A DNA stretch of 64,000 bases from Cyclina sinensis. Its lineage: Eukaryota > Mollusca > Bivalvia > Venerida > Veneridae. Positions 36,401 through 47,934 of this stretch are shown here, piece by piece. The notes below the pieces were generated by a model. The model saw only the letters and a program-made list of their open reading frames with translations, did no database searches and had not been told where the DNA came from. A program made the translations under genes and the position numbers. The stretch is from the NCBI GenBank assembly GCA_012932295.1, contig JAAONU010000001.1, forward strand, positions 32,519,449-32,583,448. Reading direction: 5' to 3'. Positions within the stretch are counted from its first letter, which is position 1; each line of letters starts with the position of its first letter.

Positions 36401-39400
36401 TCACGACTGGGCCAGTAACGGTCTGTTCCAATGCAAGTTGTGTAAAGGTCACGACTGGGCCAGTAACGGACTGTTCCAATGCAAGTTGTATAAAGGTCAC
36501 GACTGGACCAGTAACAGTCTGTTCTAATGCAAGTTGTTTAAAGGTCACGACTGGGCCAGTAACGGTCTGTTCCAATGCAAGTTATGTAAAGGTCACGACT
36601 GGGCCATTAACAGTCTATTCCAATGCAAGTTGTGTAAAGAGAGAATAATAGGTTAGTATCTTAATATGAGAAAGTTTATCCGGCAAGGCGTAGGAATTTA
36701 TCGGGTTATCATGTCACTTCTGGCATTTGGAAATAATTTACTAAATATATTAAAAACCTATCTTTAAAGAGTTTCAAATTTGGCTAATGTCAACGTTATC
36801 CGCCAGGTGTACATATACACAAAAACTAGTTCCAAAGTTTCAGTAATTTTATTTTCTTTAATGATCACTATATTGTAAGAACTACATACTGAAATATTTA
36901 ATTTTTATTCAAGTAGTCTCTGTTTGTAATAACAACACTTTTATCACTACTTTCTGATTATAAACACAAAAGTAGTCTGTGACGACGTATCATGTGCTGT
37001 ATAAAGCAAAATTTATACAGCAACCCTTTATCGGGTCGGTTATGAAATGGTTGACAGGACTAAGGTCACGATTGGGCCAGCACCAGTTTTACAGACTGTG
37101 ACCGTTCCAGTACAAGTTATAACTGTGATTGGTTTTCTAGTACAAGTTGTATGCACACTGTGACTGTTCCAGTACAAGTGACTGTCCTAGTTCGATCATA
37201 TTATGAATTTATCTAACTGCGAAACTGAACATGCAAACACCTAGTAAGCATGGTTCGACTGTACTGTAGAATACAACCTTAGTTGTTGCGTTAGTAGTGT
37301 TTTAAACTTACGCAGTCCCATAACTTATATTTCTAATTAAAGAATAGTTTAATCTATACTTTGTTATTTTCATGAAAAATATTGGAAACAGATATTTTCT
37401 TATGACTAGTTTAGGTTAAATATTGTCAACCAAGTTCCTGTTAAGATCGCAATCAATTGATATGACAATTCTGCTCATTAATTGTACCACATAAATACTT
37501 CATATCAGGTTTGTTCTATCAGCTAATTATTCTCATCAATAGAAGGGGTCTTCATTCAAGCATGTCATAATGATAATCTATCATCAGTATATATTTATCA
37601 TCGCCACACATTCACATCGATTGAAAAGCAAACTTGCAGTCCTACTATTGACGCAGAATTTATTCGATATAAACGCCTCGGAGTCGTTGGAGACTTTTCA
37701 AAACCTAATTAAGATCATATATTGAGTACATCAAATAGATTATTATGACACCTCCTCTGTGACAGATAAAACGCTGATTTGTGACAACTTCAAATGTATA
37801 GAACATTCTATCAGCATAGATAAATTTACAGAAAGTACAGACTGTTGAGACACTGTCATAAACCGTTGCTGGCCCATTCGAGGACTACAGTTTACATGGG
37901 ATAATGACTGCTATGATTGTTATAGAACACGGAACAGGTGAAATCTGAATAGTGACTTACCGAATTCTTCATCTTTGACTTCAGAATCCATACTAATTAA
38001 TGGAGGTTTATTAACTGTTTGGCCGCTTCCAACGATACTATTTGCTTTCTGACGTTTTTCTTCTTTTCTTGTAAGTTTCTCATTTACTTTTTCAGCTTTA
38101 CAAATTCGGTATCCCTCCTTCCGTTTTTCCCTGTCTTCCTTTAGTTTTCGTTCTTTTTCTTCTTTCATTCGTTTCTTTTTAGTGTATGTCTCATAGAAAC
38201 TCTTCTCATGAGCGTTAATCAGAAATAAAACTTCGGAATCGGACTGATCCATCAGCTCTGTTTGTAAAGGTTTGGTTTCTGTACAACATCCGGGCTCATT
38301 ATAACATTGTCTCGAACCATGGCTGCTCAAAATGGAATTTAATCTGAAAGAATGTATCACAAAACTAAGTACATATGACGGTAGCAGACCAGTTTCGAGT
38401 GAAACCCTTCAGTGCATACTACAGTCAGAAATCAGAGACTTTAGGGGCCATTGACAAATGATAAATTACTGTTTAGATACAAAAGAAATAATACACGGCT
38501 ACTAAATGCGCACAACTCCTGTTAGTGCTGCGGTTCAAATGATGTGCGTGCTTTCCAGTGACAAAGTTACGACTAGAAAACCAGCTGTTTGAGAGAATGT
38601 CATGTTTTGTCTGTCATGATTATTAAAAACGAGACGGGTGTTGCCAAAAAAAAAAAAAAAAAAAAAAAGAAAATAGGGGATAAACTTTCACTGTTTCAGT
38701 CTAAAAAATATCATCCTTGAAATCGTTGGAATGGCTGAGATTTCGTCATTCTTCATCGAAGCTAAAGTGAGAATCAGTAGATTGACAAAACAAACAGAGA
38801 ATTATTTGCTACTAGTCTGACGATTATTTCTACATCTAGAGCATAATGCAATCAGATTTAGTTTAACTGTTGCTAGAGGTGCGAGCTCGGAACTGAGGTG
38901 CAGTATAAAATATTGCACACTTGCACAATTTGATCATCATCACATATGCGGAAAAAAGTGGGAGCAAATTTCATTTGCTTATTCCTCTTAAGCATCTATC
39001 TGCATTTTGTATCGTTCAGTTCCGTGTTGCTCTTAATATCGAAATAACAATTAACAAATGTTTTATCATTCATGCTACCGAGCTTATTTTTATTCAGATA
39101 AGTTCATGGAAAATTAAAACTTTGGCCTAAAAAAGCTTTTTGTGTATTTTTGTGCTGTCTCAACACTGGAACATAGTATTCTTAATAACATGTGCTAAAA
39201 CACAGGATTGTAAATTTGATATTTTACATTTGCAGAACTGAAAATTACGTATTTACCTTCGGTGTAGTGTAACCTGTGACAGCTCCTCTTCCATCACTCG
39301 ACCTTCACATTTGACACAGTGATGTTCGGGCTGTTTATAGAATCCCGGCTTGAAGTCTCGGTTCTGTAGAGGCAGATAATCAAACATAAAATACTATATC

Positions 39401-41679
39401 AATTATCTGCTCTACAAAAAAGTGACGTGCGTAAATGAAAATCTACTTTGCTAAAAAATAAAGAAGTACAATGTGAGAAGGTGATATATCAGTCTCGAAC
39501 AAGACAGCCATTCTTGTGTTTATTACAGAAGTCCATCAAAGAATCGCTCTCTCTGATGTAAAGTTTTCTGTAATCATTTGTATTGGTGACATTTTCTTTT
39601 TGTAAGTGTAACTAGCCACTGGTAACTGTTTGGTTGCCGTAACTGATGATGACTCTTCCTGTGGTCATAACCGAATTGCATTACCCATGACTTAATACAG
39701 AAAGATAATTCAAATCACAACAAATATTTTCTGCAGCCATCACCGTACATGTCTTTCATTTTCCTGCAGCAATAACCACAGGAGCTTGAAATTATATTTT
39801 TGGTCATTCAAGAGTCGTAACTATATTTCTGGCTTCTTATCAGTTTCGACTCTTGAGTGACTAAAAACAAATTTCAAGCTCCTGTGGCAATAACCCAGGG
39901 TATTTTATTTTCTGTAGTTAATACCAAGTTTTTTGTTACTTTCTTTTCTTTGATCAACACAGTTCAATGTGGCATTACCTTATCTATCCTCGGATATAAA
40001 TCACGTCGTTATAAGATAAATTATGCATCAGCTAGGGTAACATTATATTATTATACGAATTTGGCCACTGAAAAAAGTTTTGAACTGGACGAAAGACATA
40101 CATGTATTATCGAAATAGTATGATGGGCATCAGATATGTCATAAACTCATATAGAAAATAAGTCTCATCTCGACTGTATGTCTCTGTTTATTTGGGATGA
40201 AAAATACGACTGTCTTACATTCATAGTAGATCTCGAGTTACATCTCTCAGGACACACAAGCTTCTGTCCCCCGATTATCAGGCTGTCAATACTGGACGCG
40301 AAGTTGATGGGACTGGGAGGGGGATTCTCCGGAGAGACACACGATTCTCGATCTCCTTCGTCAATCGTCTCAAAAATATCTCCGGTACTTTGTGTAATGG
40401 TAGGTTCACTAGGCTGGTCTTTTGAAAGCTTAAATAAAACAAAAGAATTGTGGTGATGCCTTTCTGTGATTAGTAGTTAGCTGGGGACACAGTAGTTACC
40501 TAGGATTCATCACATGTATATCAAATTACGGAGACCTTTATTACCTTAGTCTATTAGATACATGCTGGTTAACAATCTTTGTCAATTGCAGACCTACTTA
40601 TGACACTAAAAACCACTCACTGAAACGGACTGACTTTGAGCAACCTCCCACATTCCATGAAGTCTGGGTTTCGAGCCGATGACCAGCAGGTTCGAGGAAG
40701 TGCGTTCCTGGGCTTCCGCGATCTCCTTGTCTAGCTTGTCGTCACAAAATTCATCCGAGGACGAAGCAGACTGAAGTGTGTAGATCGTTAGTTATAACAC
40801 ACTGTCAAATGTATATTTGTTGGCTAGTGTAATGATATCGGTAATGAAGAAAAATCGTAATATAAAAGCTGGGAAAAAATGGTATTTGTCGTTGGTCGGA
40901 TGTACAATGAACAATGCTGTAATTGTACCATGGTTTTTTATTTTCTTTTTTTCTCTCAGAAATTGTAGCTTTTTGTCAAGAAGACCTACTTCACGTTCTT
41001 TTAAGATACTACTGTATTTGGCAAATACTTGTTTTCGATGATCATTCTAACTTTTACTTAAAGATTGCAGTTACTAGCATTCATTTTTATAAGTCAATGT
41101 AACCGACCGGACACAACACTGACCATGAGATAAATATTTAGTCCTACAAATTTATTACAAACTTATGTATAAAGCTCACCTTTGTGACGGTATATACAGA
41201 TGATGATCCTTTGTAGATAGATACTGTAGAGCGGGGAACCGGGCTTGATATTGGGGAGGAAACCAGTGTGCTTTCTAAACCATTGTTTCTACAATCCTGG
41301 CAATATTGCGTAGAGGAAGAACCCCGCTTATTCGAAGACTTGTTCTAAATATTTAAACGAGAGGCAGAAAAGTGAGCAGACGAGTCATAACGAGCATATG
41401 GCGGCTGAGCAACATGATACAATTTGCCGCGTCTAACACGTTAACGAAATTTGAAATAAAAAATAAAAATATCATTTGTTTTTTCTCTTGCACATTATAT
41501 TTCGAAAGGGAAGGAAACGTTACGTTCTAAGTATGAATAATTAAAATTAAGATCAAATTGATAAAGAATAAACACTAAACCTGGAGTCTTTTTCTGTTCT
41601 GTAGTAGAGAGCTGACTGATGAACCACATGATCGGAGTGACACTGGAGACACACATTCCACCACTGACACAATCGTCAT
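27465..41679 (-). CDS. 16-exon gene, unrecognised 1221-residue protein
   Basis: Exons (plus coordinates, in transcript order): 41581-41679, 41180-41344, 40621-40770, 40219-40428, 39257-39363, 37961-38343, 35169-35691, 33113-33279, 32810-32963, 32008-32393, 31542-31794, 30208-30366, 29593-29981, 28659-28789, 28162-28342, 27465-27673. Every junction is GT-AG and every phase agrees; the sum is 3666 nt, 1221 codons plus stop. The start ATG (41679) follows in-frame stops TGA and TAG. I do not recognise the family. Visible features: Ser-rich N-terminus (1-60); HHCVKC motif with C224 and C227; a highly charged, probably helical Lys/Glu segment (about 299-345); basic clusters at about 622-636 (WKRRRRKK) and 684-692 (RNRRRRR); acidic stretch in exon 11; heptapeptide repeat at 948-1024. 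No signal peptide or membrane span was noticed. The basic clusters would suit nuclear or cytoskeletal protein, which is inference. Non-coding 5' exons are not excluded. Confidence 0.85.
29666..29896 (-). repeat. 21-bp coding minisatellite (exon 13)
   Basis: Eleven tandem 21-bp units inside exon 13 encode a seven-residue repeat, TRENTRD and variants, at residues 948-1024. The unit is a multiple of 3, so copy-number change leaves the frame intact. Substitutions between units (T/I/K, D/N/G, E/D) are mostly single-base. The array ends at TRENRST before non-repetitive sequence. Confidence 0.85.
30840..31500. repeat. Dispersed repeat in intron 11
   Basis: The part at 31195-31330 has the phrasing of widespread mollusc-type repeats ('gtgatctagtttttgactca', 'gcaagtttcatgaagac'), and a second similar block is at 31370-31450 ('ggtgacctagtttt'). 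The open frame at 31150-31395 is therefore repeat-derived and was not included in the gene. Confidence 0.45.
33280..35168. other. Intron 7 of the minus-strand gene
   Basis: AT-rich intron. It contains the tail fragment of a SINE at 34597-34640. I see no other structure. Confidence 0.5.
34597..34640 (-). repeat. SINE tail fragment
   Basis: 'gtaccggttgcccatatgac' followed by 'caacgccgg' is the reverse complement of the tail of the SINE at 3212-3485. Head and core are absent. Confidence 0.6.
35880..36645. repeat. 48-bp minisatellite in intron 6 (about 13 units)
   Basis: The unit contains 'gtaacggtctgttccaatgc' and 'aagttgtgtaaaggtcacga' and is 48 bp. A clean array spans about 35990-36640, preceded by degenerate units from 35880. 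One unit near 36276 is 1 bp short, which shifts the frame. Because 48 is divisible by 3, several frames on both strands stay open; these ORFs are artefacts. Degenerate copies also occur at 37060-37190 in the same intron. Confidence 0.92.
36646..37960. other. Rest of intron 6
   Basis: Contains decayed relatives of the 48-bp unit at about 37060-37190 ('gactgttccagtacaagt' and similar). Otherwise AT-rich, with no supported feature. Confidence 0.5.
38646..38668. repeat. Poly-A tract
   Basis: A run of about 23 A in intron 5 of the minus-strand gene. No retroposon body was recognised next to it. Confidence 0.8.
39776..39887. mobile_element. 112-bp hairpin MITE with 6-bp target duplication
   Basis: The left arm CCACAGGAGCTTGAAATT (39776) and the right arm AATTTCAAGCTCCTGTGG (39870-39887) are perfect inverted repeats. 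Complementarity continues imperfectly to 'caagagtcg' and 'cgactcttg', for about 42 bp per arm. CAATAA flanks both sides (39770-39775 and 39888-39893). It lies in intron 4 of the minus-strand gene. Long-stem hairpins of this size can also act as microRNA-like precursors, with no evidence of that here. Confidence 0.85.
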
Positions 41680-41824
41680 CGTATTCTATTGTCAGTCGGC
41701 TTGCTTCAGTTACACATTTCCTTACCAGCCTAACCCATTTCTTTTCCCCTTAAATTTGATGCAAATGATAAGATTACTTCTCCCTGCTATACAGCGTATG
41801 TGGCATCTATTGATCTATGTAAAC

Positions 41825-41837
41825 GTCGCTAAGCAAC
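41825..41837 (-). promoter_or_regulatory. X-box-like (RFX) site upstream of the 16-exon gene
   Basis: On the minus strand it reads GTTGCTTAGCGAC, two imperfect inverted half-sites (GTTGCT, AGCGAC) with one spacer base, about 150 bp upstream of the start codon. It resembles the RFX X-box found near many cilia genes. A CRE-like TGACGTC lies at 41851-41857. The match is imperfect and functional meaning is inference. Confidence 0.35.
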
Positions 41838-42244
41838 GACGTCTGTCAGATGACGTCGGTCAATTAACGTCGTTCTTTGTTTCAAGACAAGATAATTTTT
41901 CAACATGATAAACGTTAGCTATGAATAGCTATTGACCGACTACATAATAAATTACATACATTAAAACATAAATACATAACAATCAACATTCCTTAATTAG
42001 ACAGTAGTACATATCACACCACATATACATTATAAATTATATACTTAAAACCTGAGGTGCTAGCGCTAATCTTGACCATGACCTAAAAGGGACAGGAAAT
42101 ACAGCGTCACAAAACTGAAAGCACGAACAGAAGAAATCAAACTAAAAGAAATAAAAAAAAATCAGTTAGATGATTTGTTGTCGCGGATTAATCTCTCGCT
42201 AGAGAATAAGTCAATCATATTTCATGGAAAAGCGCTGGTCGAGA

Positions 42245-42312
42245 TGTTACAACACGTCGGACGCCCTGTCCGAAGGTCGCTGGTTCGAATTTTACGAGAG
42301 GTGAGTACTAGT
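42245..42312 (+). repeat. tRNA-like SINE fragment
   Basis: 'gtccgaaggtcgctggttcg' gives anticodon-arm-like and B-box-like sequence (ggttcgaattt). The A-box part (gtcgagatgttacaacacg) is degenerate. Probably a decayed SINE head. Confidence 0.35.
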
Positions 42313-42784
42313 TATAATCCAGTCGTCGAGCAGGATTAATATAAATTGCAAGAACTTGTTTCCAAATTGATGTAAAATAAATATGTTTAAACTAACCCCA
42401 TATTTTATACCGCACCTCTATTTTCATGCTATAACACCTGACTTCGTTCAATGTCTGACAAGATATACCAGCAGAATGTCGTTTTCTACTCGGAAAGGAA
42501 CATTTATGGCATTTGCGTATCTTACTCTGGTCATTTGCTGATCGTTGACAGATTAAATGAATAATTCTTTGTGAAACTAGAAATCAAAAGATGTTCTGTT
42601 TCCTGTAGAGCAACAAGTTAGCATATGATCTTGACGATTCCTGTGATACTATATACTTCCAACACTAAAAGAAGATCATAATCAGGGCCGAACTATGGTT
42701 TCACTTTTTGTCACCGCTTGTTTATCATTTTACCATGGCGCATCAGAGTTCATTTACACTCTGCTTGTGGATTTTCTAGTCACA

Positions 42785-43075
42785 CCTCGGCCACTGGAAT
42801 ACGCGTACCTCATTTGAACAGCATTGTTAGACCATCCGCATTAGAATATTGCTCTAATGTATGGGATCCTTATTCACAGAAGTATGTTGATGAAATTGAA
42901 AATGTTCAAAGGAAGCTGCAAAATTTGTAACAAATAATTACAGCAAGAAAACAGTCTCAAATATAATAGATCTAATAAAAAAAATGACCATAGCATACCA
43001 AATACCAACAAGTACAGCTGATTACCACAATTTTTCATTCTTTCCGGTTGTTAAACATAACAATCATATATTTAT
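42785..43075 (+). pseudogene. LINE reverse-transcriptase C-terminal fragment
   Basis: The conceptual translation has the hallmark 'IVRPSALEYCSNVWDPYSQK' followed by 'EIENVQRKLQ', the post-RT region seen in many non-LTR retrotransposons (RPxLEYxxxVWDPY, LExVQRRAARF). After a frameshift at about 42928 it continues as 'FVTNNYSKKTVSNIIDL'. So it is a truncated, frameshifted relic. The clade was not determined. Confidence 0.7.
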
Positions 43076-43849
43076 AAATCTCTGGATTTAAATCAGCGCT
43101 GGCTGCACAATAGTCTCAATATTGCTACTTTAGGCAGGATGCTGCAGGCGGATACTGACCATTAAAATATAGCAAGATATTCAACTTTTTGAGTACATTA
43201 TTTGGTCTAGTTGCACCAGTGTTCCATCCTTAGTTCACATATTTCTGTTTTTATCCTATTTTTATCCTTATTAATATTCTTATTTCCTTCACAACAGTAT
43301 ATGTATGTATTAAAGTCTTAAGGGCTTAAGGTGTTAGGTTTTTGCACCATTGTTTTATCACTTTTGATAGGATCTTCCTCAGTGGACTGAGTAGCTTGCC
43401 CATTCTTGGTCTTTTTTACTTCAAAGGGAAGTAACCGCTGTGTATAGTTTGGGAATTTCCTAGGTAGTGAAAACGAAACAAGCATATCGTTTCTGGTAAG
43501 AATTTTGTTGGTAAATTGCTAACTAATTGCTTTTGTGTGTATGTTTATCACTGAATTAACGAGAGCAAAATCAGCATTTTATTAACGATGTTCGTAAAAC
43601 AGACAGAATAATTGTATTTGGACAGTAGATCTACGCCATGTTAAAATTATGTGTTCTGGTGGATTTTCATTTGTGTTCACAAGATAGCCAGGAATCATAT
43701 TTTTTAATCAAAACATTTGGAAGTGATAGTGATATTTCAATTTATAATCGTAGTAGATGTTATCACTTTTAAACTGGTCTGTTTTATTTGTGAAAATGAC
43801 ACTAAATAACAAAACATATTTAAAACAAAGTGAAACTTAACAAGAGCCA

Positions 43850-44985
43850 TGTTGACATGGTCATCCCCTGCCAAATATGTTGGCTTAGTTATCATTCTTC
43901 TGCACAATACTACTCCCCAATGAGGTCTATCAACCTATGAAGTTTCAAATTGAAAAACTCAAACACGTTAATTATGTTATTGTCCGAACAAAATAAACAT
44001 TATAAAGCATGAAAAATACAAAGGGCAATAACTAAAACATTATGACACATAAAGTTATCATTCTTGTGCTCTGCATTCCTACTGAATATCTGCCTATGAA
44101 GTTTTAAGTTGATATCTCAAACACTTTTCCAGTTAAGCTCTGGACAAAAATTAAGCATGAAAATATCAACAATTACTAAAAATTGTGAAGAGTAGGGTTA
44201 TCATTCTTGTGCAGTGCACTCCTCCCCAATGAGATCTATCCACCTATGAAGTTTAAAAGTGATATCACAAATACTTTTCAAGTAATAGTCCGGACAAAAA
44301 ATAAGCATGATAAATAACATAGGGGCAATTATTAAAACATTATGAAGGATAAGTTATCATTCTTATGCAGTGCACTCCTCCTTAATGAGATCTATCACTC
44401 TATGAAGTTTCAAGTTGATATATCAAATACTTTTCTAGTTATGCACTGGACAAATATTAAACATGAAAATTACAAAGGGCAATAACTAAAAATTATGAAG
44501 GATAAAGTTATCATTCTTGTTCTCTACACTTTTTCCTCAATATTGTGATCTATCACCCTATGAAGTTTCAAGTTAATATCTCAAACACTTTTCTAGCTAG
44601 TTATGCTCTGGACAAAAAATTATGCATGAAAAATCACGAAGGGCAATAACTAAAAACTAAAAAAATATGAAGGATAGAGTTATTATTCTTGCTCACTGCA
44701 CTTTCTCTCAGTGAGATCTATCCACCTATGGAGTTCCAAATTGATACATCAAATACTTTTAGGGTTATCCTCTGGACAAAAATTATACATGAAAAATAAC
44801 AAAGGGCAATAACTGAAAAATTATGAAGGATAGAGTTATCATTCTTGTGCACTGCATTCCTCCTCAATGAGATCAATCAACCTATGTATTTGTCAAGTTG
44901 ATACATGAAACATTTTTTGAGTTATGCTCTGCACATAAAAAATGTGGGACAGAAGAGAGGATGGATGGACGGACGGACTGAGATT
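43850..44985. repeat. Dispersed repeat with seven ~155-bp tandem units
   Basis: 'gttatcattcttgtgc' marks units at about 43887, 44056, 44199, 44352, 44508, 44677 and 44836. Each contains 'cctatgaagtttcaagttga' and 'ggacaaaaatta.gcatgaa'. The block ends in a GGAC-rich run (ggatggatggacggacggac, about 44962). Internal number variation within an otherwise dispersed repeat is the same layout as family B at 8728-9412. Confidence 0.75.
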
Positions 44986-44999
44986 TTTACCATATTATT

Positions 45000-46930
45000 A
45001 ATTAAGTAAAAATTTGTAAAGATTGGAATTATAATTAGATATAATCAATTTAATTGTTTAGATGCTGTTTTATGATTTAAATCTTAGTTTGTAAAAAAAA
45101 AAAACAACAACTAATTTTCAACTATTTATAAAAGAGGTTTTATGATTTCTTTAAGTATTCACTTTTCATTTATTAAAAACTGTTAAGCAAATTTTTGGAG
45201 ACATTTGTCATTTGTTTATATTCTAAAATAGTTGAAATTTTTAAGTTTATTAAAAATATATTACTATGTTTTCATTTCTCTCAAATACAGTGAACACTTT
45301 TCTCAAATAAGCTGGAAGGAGAAGTACAGTACATGTCAACCATTCATATATACAATAATTAAGTTTGTATAGCAATGCCTTTCTCTAGCTTCAGATATAT
45401 GGTTTCTTTGAAGTAACTTCTCTGTTAGTGCTACTAACAATAAATTTGCCAATTGACATCCTTTGCCTGATATTTTCTTTTAGTGGTTATTGCATTTTAT
45501 AAGAGAGAGAAAGTACAATTACTGCTTTGGTTTGTTCTAAGTCATCAAAATTCCTCTCTAACAAAAGTGTTGGTTAAATATTTGTAAGGAAATATGATAT
45601 TAAAAGAAATCATAGTTAAACTATGCAGAATGAATGTTCATTATAGTATCACAAAATTCCCAAGAAACAGATTCATAACTAACTTTTGTTTGTTTGAGAC
45701 ATACAGACAAGTTGCTGTGATAAAAGTGGAATCCCCAAACTGACTTCTGGAATTCAAGAAGAAACCTGCAATGAAACTATATAAATACATGCTTTTCTTG
45801 AAGATAAGAGAAGCAGTGTAATGGGAATGTGTGTGTAGGTATGTGGCATGCATGCATGCTTGTGTGCATGTGTGTGTGTTAAACCTGTCAGCTGTTGCTG
45901 AAAGATCATATATGTAAAAAACTAACAGAATGGCAATTAATGCAAATTTTGAGTTTAATAAGCATTTTTGGATACGTTTTGAAATGTTTTTAAGTTGTAA
46001 CTACCAACTCAAATGAACAGAGAAATCCACATTTGTAGTTGACCTGTTATCACTAAACTGATTGGAGGTCATGACTGTATTCAAACCCCCTTTACTGACC
46101 ATGACCCATGTGCAGAGTTAGAAGTTCCTTACGCAGTCAAGTACTGATTTTTATATAAGAGTTAATAAGATGGTGATGAGAGTAAATCTTGATAAACATG
46201 CATTAGTTTCTGAAAACATTTCAGAGCAGCTTCTTTTCTTGACAATACATACCTGGTTTGTATATATGCACCACAGTGCTATTTGCTTGATCTATATGTT
46301 TGATACAAAATGTATCAGAAGTGCTCCTGCAGAGTTCTACAGTGCAAAAACAACGACACAACGTTGGTCACCTCAGTCATCTGTATCACTATGATATTTC
46401 AAAATGAAGTTAAAAGCAATTAGAAATAGCTGTCACAAGTAAAAATTCTTCAGTGTAAATACTGGCTTTATAACATTTTCAAAATTTCTTTCTTTTAATA
46501 TAACAACTGCATATTGGCCTGCAGGTTTAAAGAAAAATGCCAGTAAAATAGACAAAAAATGCTTTCTTAGCATAAAAGAAATAGACTAGTTGTTTGTTTT
46601 GGTGGAAGTATATTTGAGTATAATAATTTCATTGGTGACTGCCAAAAGAAGTTATTTGTGATGGCTCTGAATCACTACCAGTACAACTGTTCAAAATGAC
46701 AGTGCATTGTTTTGGAAATCTGAAATTCAAAATATTAAGGAAAAACTAGACAATGCTACTTGCTGAATATCGTTTAAAGCAACTGACTTTCACAAAGTTG
46801 ACTGATGGATAAAAAAGAAAATGTTAGTACATATATAGAACTTCAAGTTGTTTTTGTGAAGAATGCATCAAAACTTTGTAAAACCCTGTTAGTCATGGGG
46901 AAGACTTATTTTATATTGTAAATTAAGCAG
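45000..46930. other. Intergenic DNA, no supported feature
   Basis: AT-rich. A short gcatgcatgc/tgtgtgtg microsatellite lies at about 45840-45882. No gene or RNA was recognised. Confidence 0.45.
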
Positions 46931-46937
46931 ACAAATA

Positions 46938-47030
46938 TATACAGTTCCCGTGGCTCAATAGGTTGGCCCATGGCTTATCATTTTACTCAGTCAAAGGTCA
47001 TTGGTTCGAATCCTGCTACTTGCATGATTT
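46938..47030 (+). repeat. tRNA-like SINE fragment
   Basis: 'cccgtggctcaataggttgg' is A-box-like and 'cattggttcgaatcctgc' is B-box-like, about 60 bp apart. A T-run follows. No body or tail was recognised, so this is a truncated SINE or tRNA pseudogene. Confidence 0.45.
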
Positions 47031-47934
47031 TTTTTCTGTTTTCAAGCTGTATAAAACCATAGAATTATGCTTTTGATATGGTGCTTTGACTTGTCTTTAA
47101 TATATGGTGCTTTGACTTGTCTTTAATTTTGAGGAAAAATATTTACAAGCAAAAATCTTGAGGTCCGTACTTTAATTTTTGGTGATATGAATGATCAAAC
47201 ATGTTTTTTTTGCCTACAGGAATTATATTTTAATAATGTGATGAACAATTAAAAACCTTATTTTTTTCAGGTTCTTAAAAATTTAGTTTTTTTTTAAACA
47301 GAAATAGAATTCTAAAACATTAACTACCACATGTTAACCTTGTCTTTTTTCAAGTCAAAAAATGATCAAGTTACTAATGTTACAATATAGATAAAGAAAG
47401 TACATAAAGAAAATAAATAAATAAAATAAATAAATAAAAGATTTCATAAGCATGAAAAAAAAATTTATATTATTGCAAATTATAAAAAAATCTTTTATAA
47501 AAATTTCAAAACTGTTTTTTTTTTTTTAAATACTGCGAATTTTATGACAGTAAATTATTTCGTACCAATCCATTTCACTTTTGTCTTGATAAAACATGCC
47601 AGTTTACTAAAATTACAATTTTATTATTTTGGCAGAGGTAACACTTTTATTATTTTGGCAGAGACTGATTTTCTTAATGCATATTGTGTGCCATTCATGG
47701 ATTAAAATATAACATTTATAATTTAAATCTGTTACTACCCCATTTCCACAGAAACATGAACCTGGTCAGCGATTTTCAGTCAGCAAAAATTGACCATCTG
47801 GTCAGCTAGCTGACTGGTTAACATCTGCAGGTCAAAAATATCTGTTAATAGCAAAATAAACCCTACAGGACAATGTAGACTGTCAACCCAAACAAACAGG
47901 TAGCATTCTAAAATATCAGTGAGATTGTCCCACT
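47031..47934. other. Intergenic AT-rich DNA with short duplications
   Basis: Tandem duplications of about 25 bp: 'atatggtgctttgacttgtc' at 47075 and 47101, and 'acttttattattttggcaga' at about 47620-47665. An aaataaat microsatellite lies at 47405-47438. No gene was seen. Confidence 0.5.

Noticed and set aside
35966..36648. ORFs of 77-197 codons with 16-residue repeats
   Set aside because: Products of the 48-bp minisatellite in an intron; several frames on both strands are open because 48 is a multiple of 3.
41581..41748. Alternative open frame 'EKKWVRLVRKC...' for exon 1 of the minus-strand gene
   Set aside because: It is open but ends in phase 1, which puts a stop in exon 2. The frame starting at ATG 41679 ends in phase 0 and joins exon 2 cleanly.
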